A DNA stretch of 64,000 nt from Sphaerosporella brunnea (GCA_008704415.1 VXIS01000096.1:1-64000); one strand, 5' to 3'. Positions 10,960 through 23,104 are shown, counted from the stretch's first letter. The notes: generated by a model from the letters alone, not told the origin. Made by a program: numbers and translations.

Positions 10960-11355
10960 GGTGTGTGGCTCAGGTGTATGGGGTAGGAATTATGTTTTAG
11001 AAGCAGGGAGTGTGTATTAACTGAGTACCTGGGACAGATGTTAGCTGTTATCCTTTGCGGCAGCGGTCGCCGATGGGGTTGGAGAGAACTGTGGCAAATA
11101 CTCACTTAGTACTTACTTGTGTACTTACTTGGCAAACACTGAGGCCCGTCGAGACTGCGAGGAGGTGTAGGATGCGTGGCGGGGACCGTGGGGAAGGTGG
11201 AGTTGCAGAACATCTACTGGCGGTGGTGGTGTTGGCGGAGATATGTGCCTGCACATGTTTCTGAACATCAATCAAGCGGGAGTCGTCAGCACCCATGAAA
11301 GTGGCTGGTGCGTGGCTGTCAACCCAAACCCAGGTCATGTGTGGCTGATGCCACT
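10960..11355. other. Upstream region of the MRL1-like gene
   Basis: Non-coding stretch between the receptor start codon and the 3' end of a LINE fragment. The promoter is expected here but no box could be assigned. Confidence 0.3.
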
Positions 11356-11875
11356 GGTTTGTTTTATCATGTTGTATTCGGCCGCTTGCGGCCATGACAT
11401 ATAAAAGCAGAGGCAATGCTACCCCTAGGCTCAAAGTCCTCCTGTGGGGCCTGCACCTCCGATGGAAAGTAAACAAGGAGATTCGCACCAGATAAAATGC
11501 GCACCAAGGAGATTCGTGACTGAACATAGGGAAGAAGATACAGGGCCAGGAAACAATTTGGGCCTTGTCAGGCCATAGTCCAACTTTAGTGCTGCCTAGG
11601 AAAGCCATCGCCGCCTCCGTACGGCGCTCATCAGACAACAGGACCTTGACAGATGTATTCGTCTTCCGTCTCTTTTGCCCCTCCATTGAAGCGGCTGCTA
11701 CCGCCTTCCACAGTACCGCCTGCTCTTTGCGCCAGCGAGCGCAGAACCTAAAGAGGTGTTCCCTCGTTTGGGCTGGCTTACCCGTGCAGAACCAGAATTT
11801 GTCATCGTCGCGGCGTCCAGTCTTATGCAGATACGGGGCCGTTGGGGCTTTCCCTAGCCTGAGCTGAGGGAAGCG
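11356..11875 (-). mobile_element. 5'-truncated Tad1-like LINE, 3' end
   Basis: The minus-strand translation shows the C-terminal end of a non-LTR reverse transcriptase: KAPTAPYLHK, FWFCTGKPAQTREHLFRFC, then ARWRKEQAVLWKAV. This is a C-x2-C-x9-H-x4-C type knuckle with its first Cys changed to Phe. It is followed by a 3' UTR with the motif CATGGCCGCAAGCGGCCGAAT and an A-rich end (ATAAAACAAACC). The same 3' module recurs at 35825-36532, 38245-38362 and twice in 38730-39451. Tad1 assignment rests on motif memory only. Confidence 0.6.
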
Positions 11876-12394
11876 TGCAGCTAGGGATTTTCTGGACTTG
11901 TGTAGGGATGTACATAGGTAGAGTGACGCTTAGTGAGGCTGGGTAGATAGACCTCAGGCCCTCGAGCCTCGCTTCCTCCTAATCAACCAACCTTTACCTC
12001 ACCTTCCCGAACACCGCTCCACAACTTGAAGGCCGTCTTTCTTCGGCGGATCTGGCCTCTGTCGTGCGTACGGTACTCTGCATCGTCGCGTGGCAGGCTG
12101 CCGTCGTAAGCTGCTTCCTTGGCCAGGGTGTCCGCCAAAGCACCTTCATGCCCGGCTTGCCCCTGTCGTCAGCTCATCTTCGCTAACGCTCTCTTCCGGT
12201 CCATCGCGTCCACACGCGTAGATAGATACGACACTGACTATAAGAAGCAAAGTCCTCCCCTGCACATTGCTCACAGCCAGATAACCACTTGAAGAGCGCG
12301 TCGCCGTCATTACCTAACTTCAACCTCTCTCCATACCATACAACACAGTCGTCTCGGATAATCGAGCTGCTACAGCAAGCCGCGGCGACGACCG
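11876..12394 (+). promoter_or_regulatory. Upstream region of the C-14 sterol reductase gene
   Basis: Non-coding stretch leading into the sterol reductase. It is C/T-rich near the start, as is usual for filamentous-fungal promoters. An open frame starting at 12289 enters the gene by reading through intron 1. I regard it as leader sequence because the ATG at 12395 gives the family N-terminus. Confidence 0.4.
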
Positions 12395-13826
12395 ATGGAA
12401 TATCAGTTCGGCGGCCCGTAAGTATCTCTCTCCCTGTACATCTTCCCGTTAGAACCCAGCCAATTGACTCCCATCACAGTCTCGGAGCCCTTGGAGTGAC
12501 GGTGGGCACCCCGTTCATCGCCTATGCACTCTACTTCGTCTGCAATGAAAACGGGTGTCCCTCTCAATCCTTTCTTTCATCGCCACTTCAAACGCTGGCT
12601 GAGCAGTGGCCTGGCCTTGGCGGAATCTACTCGCACCAGGTGTTTGGGTATTATTGCGCGTGGTATTTCGGGCTCGCGGCGCTGCAATTCGTGCTGCCAG
12701 GTAAAACGCAGCAGGGCGTAGTGCTGAAGGACAAGAGCAGGCTCCTGTACAAGCTCAATGGTGCTCCACTTTATAGCCCCATTATTCGTATATCCATGCT
12801 GATGATCCCCGTAGTGTTGGAAACCTCCCTACTGGTGCTTTCCTACCTGAGTTTCATGACTTTCAAAGAAGGCTTGACATGGAGCTTCTGGAGCTGGATG
12901 TGGAACAATTACATCCAGCTTCTAACCGCTACCTTGGTGTTTGCGTTTCTGCTTGCATGCTACGTCTATTCTGCCTCCTTCTTCACTGGTGAACTACTGG
13001 CCGATCATGGAAATACCGGCAACCCGCTTTATGACGTATGTCCATCGTCTTCCCCCTTCCGGGATGCTCCACTAAACAGCCGCAGTGGTTCATCGGCCGT
13101 CCCCTCAACCCGCGAATTGGCATGCTCGACCTCAAGGAATTCTCGGAGCTCCGTCCCGGCATGATTCTCTGGCCGATTCTCAACTTCACCTTCCTGGCGC
13201 ATCAGTATTCCAGCAGTGGTCGCATCACCGACAGCATGATATTGGTCAACGTATTCCAATTCTGGTATGTTATCGACAGTTTCATCAACGAGCCAGCGGT
13301 TCTCACTACAATGGATATCACAACCGACGGTTTTGGGTTCATGCTGAGCTTTGGTGATCTTTGCTGGGTACCTTTCGTCTACTCTTTACAAGCGCGTTAC
13401 CTTGCAATGTATCCCGTCGACCTTGGTTTCCTTGGTATAGCAGGTGTCCTCGCTGTTCAAGGTTTCGGTTATTGGATTTTCCGCGGCGCGAATGGACAGA
13501 AAAACAAATTCCGCACCAACCCCAATGATCCGAGCCTTCGGCATCTGAAGTATCTGGAGACCAAGAGTGGTAGCAAACTCTTGATTACCGGGTGGTGGGG
13601 TGTGGCTAGGCATATTAACTACCTTGGAGATTGGATCATGGCGTGGGCGTGGTGTCTGCCCACTGGCTTCGGCACACCTATAACGTACTTTTATGTCGTA
13701 TATTTCGCGGTGCTTTTGATTCACCGCGATCGCCGGGACGAAGCAAAGTGCATGGCGAAGTATGGAGCTGATTGGGACAGATATACGAAAGCCGTGCCTT
13801 CCAGGATTCTTCCGTGGGTATATTAG
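12395..13826 (+). CDS. erg24: Delta(14)-sterol reductase
   Basis: Reduces the C14-C15 double bond left by CYP51 demethylation in ergosterol synthesis, at the ER membrane with NADPH. Exons: 12395-12417, 12480-13035 and 13086-13826, giving 439 residues. Exon 1 encodes only MEYQFGGP, and splicing yields MEYQFGGPLGALGVTVGTPF, the usual start of this family. Several membrane helices are evident. The ERG4/ERG24 signature LLITGWWGVARHINYLGDW lies near residue 360, with the typical C-terminus RDRRDEAKCMAKYGADWDRY ending in LPWVY. Introns are 62 and 50 nt. Family members also include the C-24(28) reductase ERG4, but the overall sequence fits ERG24 (Neurospora erg-3) better. It converges with TPT1, with 136 bp between stop codons. 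Confidence 0.93.
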
Positions 13827-13962
13827 GCAGGATGAGTGGATGAAGGCGCGGTGCATGGCATGTACATAAAGCTTTCCGGTTTAAACAAGATACCTTAGAT
13901 GCTAAACAATTTGCGGACAATTTGAACGAGCAAGTAACACTCCCGTGCACATGATCTAAATT

Positions 13963-15003
13963 CTAGACGTCGCCCGCATCGATTCTCACCTCCTCCTTCT
14001 CGAGCTCCCCCTTTCCCTTTGGTTTCTTTCCCTTGCCAGCATTACCGCCCCCACGACTACCTCGGACGACGAATTCCTTACCACGAGGCGGCATTCTGTT
14101 TTTCAACCCCACTGGAAGTTCCTTCACTACCTTTCCACCTTCCCACAGTACTCCCAACCCACGGCGGTCCTCGACCCTCTCGACATAGTCCATTCCCAGC
14201 ACACCGTCTGCGTTTCCTTCGGTCAAGATGACGCCGTTGGCCGAGCGCCAAAATTTGCAACCGCCGTGCTCAGCAGCCCGCCTCGCGTCAATGATAAAGA
14301 CAACTTCGGCATCCCTTCTCATTCCACTCAAAGCTTCCTGTTGCTTGTTCTTTCCGCCCCGCGCCGGCCGCCGGTGGTCACTCTCGTTAGGGGCCGAGCC
14401 CGAGGGATCTGCGCGCGAGTTAAACTCTCGATAGGCCGCGAGCGGCGAAAGGTGGATGTGCGTGCGCCCCATGCGTTTCAATCCACCGCTGGCGACGATC
14501 AGCGGGTAGAAGGCGTAGAACGTGCCGTGGATGATCTGCTGCGGGAAATCCGCGGACCCGGGAACGAGGAGCTCCAGCTCCAACGCCTCGGACGAGATGG
14601 TGATCGAGTGCCCTTGATTAGCGCGGATGAGGTACTTTGCTGCATCTTCTTCTCCCCCTTCGACGTTGGCGGAGAGGGTGTCGTCCGAGTCATCGATAGA
14701 GGACAACGGTATCAGTTTGTAACGCTGCTTATCGTTCTCCGCTACAAGACGCTTCAATTCGGGGAACGTCAAGCCCAACGACTTAAATTTGTTCATTGCC
14801 AACTATGCAATCATCAGCTACATTCCCAGAAGTGCTTGCAGTGAAGAACTTACCAGTTCGCTCACGTTGGCATAACCGTCGCTGCGAAGCTTCAGTCCCT
14901 CCTTCTCCGCTCCGTGCCGAAGTGTATAACTGAGTGCCTTCGAAATGCGCACATCCGGTGTCAGTGGGCCTCCGCCGCGTCGTTTCGTTCCACTGTCAGT
15001 CAT
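13963..15003 (-). CDS. tpt1: tRNA 2'-phosphotransferase
   Basis: Removes the splice-junction 2'-phosphate from ligated tRNA by transfer to NAD+, the last step of fungal tRNA splicing. Exons 15003-14854 and 14802-13963 give 329 residues. Family motifs are present in order: ISKALSYTLRHGA, SDGYANVSEL, YKLI, IRANQGHSI, a histidine in IIHGT, GRTHIHLS, and FIIDARRA. After the HLSPLA segment there is an Arg/Lys-rich insertion of about 40 residues before VVFIID, and the tail is basic and low-complexity. An in-frame ATG exists at 15129. I chose 15003 because the family homology begins there and the extension has no likeness to the family. Confidence 0.9.
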
Positions 15004-15409
15004 ACTGTAGGAAATTGTGGCCTCAAAGAACAACGCTCGTGGGGGCCGATGAGTTGTGCTATGTCGACAAGAGGGCTGGTTAAAGCTATGGTAGGTAGGT
15101 TGCGTGGTGTTTATAAGATTGCGGCTCATTTGAAGGGCACAAGCTGAATCGGAACTTCCCGAGAAAAATATCTTGTTTCATTATCCTTTATCATATGCAT
15201 CAGATTATTCCATCACTACTGATGATCCCCAGAACCGGTGTGAATTGTCTTTATATCCCCAAAGACTTTTTAAACAGACGACAGCGCCCCCATCATTCCA
15301 ACCCAGATTAAACTATAGAAAAGAGAAAAGAGAAATAAAGAAGAAAGACAAGTATCCGCTCTCTAGACAATTTGCTTTGTGCTTTTTTGTTTCTTCTTTT
15401 CTATCTAGT
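15004..15409. other. TPT1 upstream / ACL1 downstream intergenic region
   Basis: About 400 bases between the TPT1 start and the ACL1 stop codon. It is A/T-rich close to ACL1, consistent with a 3' end region. No gene seen. Confidence 0.4.
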
Positions 15410-17549
15410 TTAAATTGATACCTCGACACGGCCCTCGTTGCCCGGCGCGGAGCCCTGAAGGTTAGGCAGCAAGTACGTGATATCGTCCCACGGATGCCTG
15501 TACAGGCCAGTTCGCAGTCTCTTCTGGTCGAGGTAGTGCGCAATGAGACCAATAGAGCGTCCGAGGACAAACAGACCGTTCAAAACACCGTTCTGTAAAT
15601 CGTGTTAGTGCTTGGCTCTAAAAGGCAGCGTGGGTGTGTCATAATCTTACCTTGAGGTAATCCTCGGCTTCCTCAGCAGAAAATGCACCGCAGTTGCGGA
15701 TCAAGTCAACGAAGCAGACAGCAATACATCCGTCGACATTCAAGATGAGGTTGTCCTTCTTGCTGGTAGTGACCGTCTCGACGGCCAAGGCGTAATCCAG
15801 AAGTTTGTGCGTGGGGAAGTTCTTCAGCACATACTCTTTGACCAGCTCTACACGCAAGTCGGGGTTGTTCCTGGACTTGACCTTGTGTCCGATTCCGGGA
15901 ATGAGCTTGTTTTGCTTCCGCATGGTGTCGACGAAATCTCTGGGACTAAGGCCCTTGTCAAAGGCACCCGTGAACTCGGCTGCCGCTCCATCCAGAGCTC
16001 CTCCGAACCTCTCACCGATGGTCAAAAGACCAGAAACCAGTGAAGAAATGAGATCTTTGCCAGCTCTGGTGGTGATGATAGTGTTCATGGCACCGGACAC
16101 CGCGGGGCCGTGATCCGCGGTCAGCATCAGCACCATCTCCAAGAATTTGGAGGCATAGGAAGGCAGGCGACGCCGGAACCACAGCAGGGACATGACACCA
16201 CCGATACCGATGTCCTCTTTGAAAACATCCGAGATGGGCATTCCGGCGTACAGAAGCTCCTGGCCACGGTCATCGGAGATGGTCGAGATAAATGCCGCAG
16301 GCTTACGGATGAGTCCAAGCTCCTGAGCCCAAGAGTAGTCGATGGGGATCTTGGGAGGTGTGGGTTCCGCCTTGGGAACGATGGTGCCATCGGCAACCAG
16401 CTTTTCGTAGACGGCCTTCAGCGTCTCGGGGAAGTCCTCGAACGTGTCCGGGACGTGAAAACCAGCGTCACGCATGGCCTGGTTCTTGGTGGCGGCAGTC
16501 TCGAGCTGCGAGTTGGCAAAGGAGCCAGCATGGCCGAACTGGACCTCCGTCGTCAGCATGGACGCGACCGTTCCGATGGCCCATGCAACAATGGGCTTTG
16601 TGATTGTGCCGTTCTTGACGGCCTCAATCACGCGGTACTCCTCAACCCCTCCGACCTCACCGAGCAAGACCAAGATTTTGCACTCGGGGTCGGCCTGGTA
16701 TCTGAGCAAGTGGTCGATGAACGTGGTACCGGGATACCGATCGCCTCCGATAGCAACACCTTCGTAGACACCATTTGTAACCGCAGCGATGATGTTATTC
16801 AACTCGTTACTCATACCGCCGGACTTGGAAACATAACCGACGGATCCAGGCCGGTAAAGCTTAGAGGCGACAATGTTGTCCATCATACCACCAGTGTTGC
16901 CAATTTTGAAGCATCCCGGCTTGATTCCACCGACCGTAGCAGGGCCAATGATGGTGATGCCCTTCTTCTGGGCAATGTGCAGGATCTCGCGGGCGCGACG
17001 CTCCGGAACACCTTCGGCAATGATCGCGATCGTCTTGATTTGAGGCTTGTTCATCAACTCCAGCGTGCTGCTGTACACCGAACGGGAACTGGCAAAGTTC
17101 ACAACCTGCAACGTCTCAATTACGTGTCCCGCTGTCACATGTGGGGTGCGCTCACAGTGTCGACTTCGGGGTGCTTCTCGCACGCCTTGTCAACCTCCTG
17201 GTAGACAGGAAGAAGAGTTTCCGAAGTCCCCCAGTACATCTTCGAAACGAACTGACCGCCGAAAGGATAGATGATTCCAGCTACGCTAGGGGTTGAGCGT
17301 TTACCTATGACTCGAGTCAGTAACGCGTCCCTGGCAGCGTAGCTAACGGTAGTCGGGAAGCGTACAGATGAAGTCGAAGTCCAACATTCCCTGGCAAGCC
17401 TTAGGCTGCAGCCCATAGACGAAAGCTCTGGTCTTGGGATGAAACAGCGTGTGCTCGGGGGGAGGGGATCGTGGTCTCGAGGGAGCTGTGAAGCGACGGA
17501 TGTTGTCGTTGGCGGCGGCACCGGGAGGAGACAGAGTACTGGCGGACAT
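15410..17549 (-). CDS. acl1: ATP-citrate lyase subunit 1 (CoA-ligase/citryl-CoA lyase half)
   Basis: One of two subunits that cleave citrate to acetyl-CoA and oxaloacetate in the cytosol. It corresponds to the C-terminal half of animal ACLY. Exons: 17549-17366, 17304-17156, 17105-15651 and 15592-15410, giving 656 residues. Motifs include [32 protein letters not shown], the phosphohistidine loop [12 protein letters not shown], and the citrate-synthase-like module with [17 protein letters not shown]. All four exon junctions keep the family sequence intact. It is transcribed away from ACL2 with about 1.7 kb between the start codons. The head-to-head arrangement of the two subunit genes is the common layout in Pezizomycotina. 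Confidence 0.96.
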
Positions 17550-19275
17550 GTCGATGGTGGTTCTGGGTCAACGGTTAGTCTTCTTTCTGGACAGAGAGCT
17601 CCGGGAGCTGCAGGAAGCGAATTGAGTTCCGGGAAGCAGTAATCGCCTCCAAACAATTCACCGACAAGAGGGCTTTACCGATAGATGTCAACAGAGGGTA
17701 TATGATATCGGCAGAGGAAAGCTCGAGGGATTTCTGATCGTACGGCAATCCGTCAGCGTCTGAGACTGCAAAGGGTTGATGTCAATTGAGCGATTACAGT
17801 ATGATGAGGTGATGGAAGACGGCGAGGGCAAGAACCAGAGAGCAAAGCTCGTCTCTTGGGAGTGTTTGAAAGAATTGGAGGGGGGGAGGAGAGAGGAAGA
17901 GAGTTTGAAAGGAGGAAAGGATAACAACAACCTAAAGACGGGGGGTTATCGAAGTTGAGAGAATTTACAGCTCGGGGGGTTGGATGGAACAAATTCTTTT
18001 TCAGCTTTTGGGGAGGGGGGCAGGCGTGCTGGGATAGTGGCGGGTTGAGTAGTTGGTGGTAGAAGATAGTAATTGGTGCAGTAAGTGATTTTGGGGGGGG
18101 GGGTCGCGAAACAGGCGGCTCCAGATCCGGTGGTGAGGGACCTGATCTTCGCCGGCCTGACTGGAGTAGATAGGCTCTGTCCCTCTTCTGTTCGTTCAGA
18201 TCTGTTGGGGGGCGAAAGCGAATTGGATTTCGATTGATTCAACTGATTCAATACGCGGGGTCGAGAATAAGCAAAACAGGCGCCTGAGAACAAGGGTCCG
18301 CTTTCTGTCTTGCGAACGTCCCGCGACACCACCGACAGACACATCGCTGCGGGTGGATCCCGATCGAGTCAAGTCGGGCCGATTGCGGTTGGTCGTGTCA
18401 GTTGATGTCCGTTTTTGCCGTTCCGGGTAAACAACGGCCCTGTTTCGGCATGGACGGTTGTGGTCGTTGCTTGATTCGATTTTGCCCGACAGCACTCGGC
18501 AACTACCGCATTTAGAAAGCCGTTACTGTTTGTGCCTGCGTGCGGGGGTGTTCCTGGACCAGAATGTCCACCCTCCCCCACCCCAAGTCCGCGTAGGTTC
18601 CCAACGTGTTGCTCACCGAGAGTCGTGGCCGCTCAACGATTTTTTTGCACTCCCATAATTTTATTTTTTTCTGCTGGCTTTTCAAGAGGAGGAAGAGGCG
18701 AAGGATCCTTCGCATCGGTCCAGTTTCTGGTCTGTCCTGCCAAGCTGTGAGTCCACCCCAACCTAAAAAAAAAAATAGAGTAGAGTGCCCCCTCTGTGCA
18801 GGGCCCAGTCGTGTTTGAGTGCCCTCCCCTTCCCCAGAACTCAATTGCCCGATTGCTGCTGATTGCTTTTTTGTCGTCTGTGCGCGTTTCGCGGGGATTC
18901 CTTCTGCCACACCCCCCACCACCAATTCCCTCTCGCTGGAGCTCCCCTCCAAGATAGCCAACGCCAGCCCACCCCGCCGCCTCCCCCCTTCCACAACCGC
19001 ACACCTCCCCCCCCAAGCAAAAAAAAAGCTCTTGTAAATCAAAAGGCCTGTGTCGTCAAAACGAACACCGACCCGAAACCTGAGCTTTTTTCTTCTCCCC
19101 CCCCCCCCCCCCCACAAAAACAAAGCTCCCTTCTCTCCACCATCACCCTCTCCATCTCCCTATCCCATCCACCACACCCCACTTCCACTTCCACCACATC
19201 GTAATCCTCCCTCTTCCTCAACTCTCTTCCGCGTGTTCCTCTTTCATTACCCTCAATTAGTTCCAGCGCTCCGCA
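17550..19275. promoter_or_regulatory. Shared divergent promoter region of ACL1 and ACL2
   Basis: The 1.7-kb stretch between the two ATP-citrate lyase start codons has no credible gene. The plus strand is G-rich on the ACL1 side (including a G run at ~18092) and C-rich on the ACL2 side (C run at ~19100). Each gene therefore has a pyrimidine-rich leader in its own sense. Such leaders near transcription starts are typical of strongly expressed filamentous-fungal genes. Shared regulation is inferred from arrangement and from the fixed stoichiometry of the enzyme. Confidence 0.6.
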
Positions 19276-21209
19276 ATGGCCGCCAAATCGATTCACGAAG
19301 CCGACGGAAAGGCAATCCTCTCCTACCACCTCACCCGCTCTCCAGTCATTGCTCCCTCCCCACTGCCTGCTCCCAAGCACAACGCCCCTCCTAAGCTCGC
19401 GTCAATCTCTTTCCCGGCAGATGCCTCGCCCGCGGCTGTCCTCGACGCTGCCGAGCAGACGTACCCGTGGTTGCTGGAGCCCGGCGCCAAATTCGTTGCC
19501 AAGCCTGATCAACTCATCAAGAGACGAGGCAAGGCCGGATTGTTGGCATTGAACAAGGAGTGGAGCACCGCGAGAGCCTGGATCGAGGAGAGAGCCGGCA
19601 AGGAGATTCAGGTCGAGTCAGTGAAGGGCTACTTGCGGACGTTCTTGGTTGAACCGTTCTGCCCCCACAAGCCGGAGGAGGAGTATTATATCAACATTCA
19701 TTCGATGAGAGAGGTGAGTTCCGTGAAGTTCTGTCGAATTTCGTCTGTCTGGTTTTTGGGTCGGAGTTCGTCGTTCTGCGAGAAGTGCATTTGAGAGAGG
19801 AAAATCACACTTTATATTACCAGTCTCGGTCGAACGGAGGTCCCGTTTCAACTAGGCAGCTTACCCCCCCCCCAAATTGCTTGTTAATTATTTCCCCCTC
19901 CTCTCATCCGCGTGCACAACTCTTTCGCGCGTTTATTCAAACGGCGCGTGCCTGCATACCTTTGTGTCACTTTGCATATCTTTAACTTCAAAGAATAAGT
20001 TCAAGAATCTTGCTAACCCTTTACCTTCAGGGTGACTACATCCTCTTCACACATGAAGGTGGTGTTGATGTCGGCGATGTCGACGCAAAGGCTGAGAAGC
20101 TTTTAATTCCTGTTGACTTGTCCGAATACCCTTCCAACGAGACAATCGCGAAGACCCTCTTGGGCAAGGTCCCCGAAGGCGTGCACAACGTCCTTGTTGA
20201 CTTCATCACGAGACTGTACGCAGTCTACGTTGATTGTCAGTTCACATATCTCGAGATCAACCCATTGGTCGTCATCCCCAACGAGGACAAGACCTCTGCT
20301 GAGGTTCATTTCCTCGATCTTGCTGCCAAGATTGATCAGACCGCAGAATTCGAGTGTGGTGCCAAATGGGCTATTGCTCGTAGCCCCACTGCTCTTGGTC
20401 TGAGGCCTACCACCGAAAGCAAGGTCTCGGTTGATGTTGGCCCTCCTTTGGAGTTCCCTGCGCCTTTTGGTCGTGAGATGACCAAAGAGGAAGCGTAGGT
20501 GATCTCAACTTCCAACGTGATATATTCATGCTGACTGGCTCAGATACATTGCCTCTCTCGATGCTAAGACTGGTGCATCGCTCAAGTTGACTGTTCTCAA
20601 CCCTACTGGCCGCGTCTGGACTTTGGTTGCAGGAGGTGGTGCCTCAGTGGTGTACGCCGATGCCATCGCTTCTGCTGGTTTCGCCAGTGAGCTTGCAAAC
20701 TACGGTGAATACTCCGGCGCACCCAGTGAGAGCCAAACCTACCTATACGCCCGCACCGTCCTCGACCTGATGCTCCGAGTCCCCAAGCACCCTGAGGGCC
20801 GTGTTCTTTTCATCGGCGGTGGTATTGCCAACTTCACGGTACGCACCAACAGCACGATCTGTCTACAAGTTGATGCTAACATATGCATAGAATGTCGCCT
20901 CCACCTTCAAGGGTGTCATTCGTGCCCTTCGAGAGTTTGCCCCGGTCTTGATTGAGCACGATGTGCAGATCTGGGTCCGTCGTGCTGGTCCCAATTACCA
21001 GGAGGGTTTGAAAAACATAAAGGCTGCTGGACAGGAGCTCAAGCTGAACTTGAAGGTCTACGGACCTGAGTGTACGTTGCTTCCTATATTTATTACTTAT
21101 GTTCCACTAGATAGTCCGCTAATTGGTCACTGTAGGTCACGTATCGGGTATTGTTCCCATGGCTCTCCTCGGAAAGAACCCCAGCGGAGTGCAGGAATAT
21201 TCTGGTTGA
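19276..21209 (+). CDS. acl2: ATP-citrate lyase subunit 2 (ATP-grasp half)
   Basis: Partner subunit of the divergent gene, corresponding to the N-terminal half of animal ACLY (ATP-grasp and citrate-binding region). Exons: 19276-19713, 20031-20494, 20544-20838, 20891-21071 and 21136-21209, giving 483 residues. Recognisable segments are [77 protein letters not shown] and the end [13 protein letters not shown] through VQEYSG. Intron 1 is 317 nt, several times longer than the others (49-64 nt). It includes a C run and may hold a small insertion or regulatory sequence. The stop is TGA right after the conserved C-terminus. Confidence 0.96.
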
Positions 21210-21646
21210 TTATCCTATTCGACGTGAGTTTCGGTTTTTTCTTTCGGAGAAATAAAAGCTGTCAGGGTTGGGGTGCGGTGTTCTTCTCATGCTAGATGTG
21301 CCATGTGTCTATGGGTTTAATAAAGGGAATGGATCTTTTTTTTTTTTTTTTTCTTGTTGAGTTGATATCCGTTGCGTGGTTTGCGGAGAACCGATTGGGC
21401 CTGTAGATTGAGATAATTTACACATCCCAGATGACAGATCGTCACTTAATTGCAATCTTTCCATAAGCTCGTACATGCAAAGCACGTATCCGAAACATCT
21501 CACGTCTGTAAAATTACAGCAGGACACCAATTGCCAAGAGCAGGCCGCCGCGAGCTATCTATCTTTGGTCCCAGGATGAATATCTGGCAGTTCTTTTGGT
21601 TTCACCTTTTTCCACTATTATAACTTCTCCACCAAGGACTCAGCCG
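21210..21646. other. ACL2 downstream region
   Basis: Contains the expected 3' untranslated region of ACL2 and a T run at ~21337. No gene seen. The 8-bp target duplication of the adjacent MITE (CTCAGCCG) occupies 21639-21646. Confidence 0.4.
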
Positions 21647-21932
21647 CAGTGTTCCTAATAGCCAGCCCGCCCGTCGGACTGATCAATAAGACGGGCGGGC
21701 TGTTTGGGCTGCAGCCCACGTGGGGCTGGCTGGCGGGCTTCCAGCGGATTCAGGGATCATGCGCTATGGGGAATGGAGCAATAGCTACACAGAAACACTC
21801 TTCAGTTTCTTCAGTTTACGACGTAACTAGGTCGAACTGATGGTTGCATGACAGGTTCACCTCAGTCGAAAGTGGCAGCCCCGTCGTGATTTGAGACAGC
21901 CGGGCTTTTTGGGCTGGCTATTAGGAACATTG
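21647..21932. mobile_element. hAT-type MITE, copy A (286 bp)
   Basis: Ends are CAGTGTTCCTAATAGCC and GGCTATTAGGAACATTG, an inverted pair with one mismatch at the tip. It is flanked by an exact 8-bp direct repeat, CTCAGCCG (21639-21646 and 21933-21940). CAGTGTTC-like ends and 8-bp target duplications are diagnostic of the hAT superfamily. The interior starts and ends with GC-rich GCCCGCC/GGCGGGC palindromic blocks and has no coding frame, so it must be mobilised in trans. Confidence 0.88.
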
Positions 21933-21940
21933 CTCAGCCG

Positions 21941-23104
21941 TACTAGAGCCACCGGGGGCCTGTCACAAATTATCACTCAACGGTAGCAGCAACGCCTAGG
22001 CACTTCTTGTATTCCTGGATTGCATGCGTTCTATAATACCAATCGATTCCCCCTAACTAAGACCCCAGCCCCACCAAGAGCATGACTTGATGAGCAGTGC
22101 GCCCTCCCGGCCAAATATTCTCCTGCGATATCTCCTAGCCAGCTAAGGAAGACAGTTGGTGGAGAGGGTGTCTGCGACTACAAATATTTCCTACGCATTC
22201 TCAGAGGTGACCATATACGAACAGTACTGGTGTTGCAGTTGGGGGTGGTGCCATGCTGTAGTATTTAATTCAACTCGCCCTCCATGAACTGTGGTGGGAT
22301 TTGCGGAGAGATGACATGCTGGGGGTTTTGTAACTTTGGAAACTGCGCATGCTTGTTTGGGCCGGGGGGTGGGGGGGTGGTGGTATACGAAGCAACGTTT
22401 CCGGAGTTTGGCTGATCGGGGCTCAATGTGGGGTTGCGACCGGCTTTTCGCTGGAGCGGGCACACAGATCTAGAATATCTCCTTTAGTTAGCCATGGCGG
22501 GCAGCTACATATTTGGTGGTGGAAGCAGCTGGTCACGCTTGGCCAAGGGAAAACCCTGGCCGGGGCATAGACATATGGATTATAGTACTCAGCACTAGGT
22601 ATATTGAACGTTGACAGGCATGGAAACGTTCTGACAACGTCAGCTACATAAACCTCCTACAGCCCTGGCCGGGTGAAGTCAGAATGGGCTTATGCTGGCC
22701 GACCGTGCGATGCCACCGAGTGGAAGAGGGATGGAATCCGAAGTCATCACTCGGACGGATGCCTAATCGGGAATCGCCGATGCCATTCGGCAACACATAC
22801 AAGATCAGTTTTTTCCAGGTAGTGGATATGTCCTGAATTTTGCACTCATAGTGTTCCTTGTCTTCGAGGATGGCTTTTTTGCGCGTAAATGCTCTTCCGT
22901 CCACTCTCCTCTGGAAGGCACAGCGTTGTGCAATGCAGCAGATGCTGATCACGAGTGCTGAATTGTGATGGGCGAACTGGTGGCATTCATTTGGGGGTGG
23001 ACAGGTATGCTGCGACGCATAGTCCAATTAATGGAAACTTCGTGGTGTTTGGCCGCTCGTTCAGACGCACCCACATTCCCTGCGGCCGACGTTTAACAAC
23101 TTAC

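Noticed and set aside
10960..11264. Short plus-strand frames upstream of the MRL1-like gene
   Set aside because: Unrelated to any motif, broken by stops, and located in the expected promoter.
12289..12394. Upstream in-frame extension of the C-14 sterol reductase open frame
   Set aside because: It depends on retaining intron 1. The ATG at 12395 plus splicing gives the family N-terminus MEYQFGGPLGA.
16110..17204. 364-codon plus-strand open frame opposite ACL1
   Set aside because: Mirror frame produced by codon bias of ACL1; no recognisable domain.
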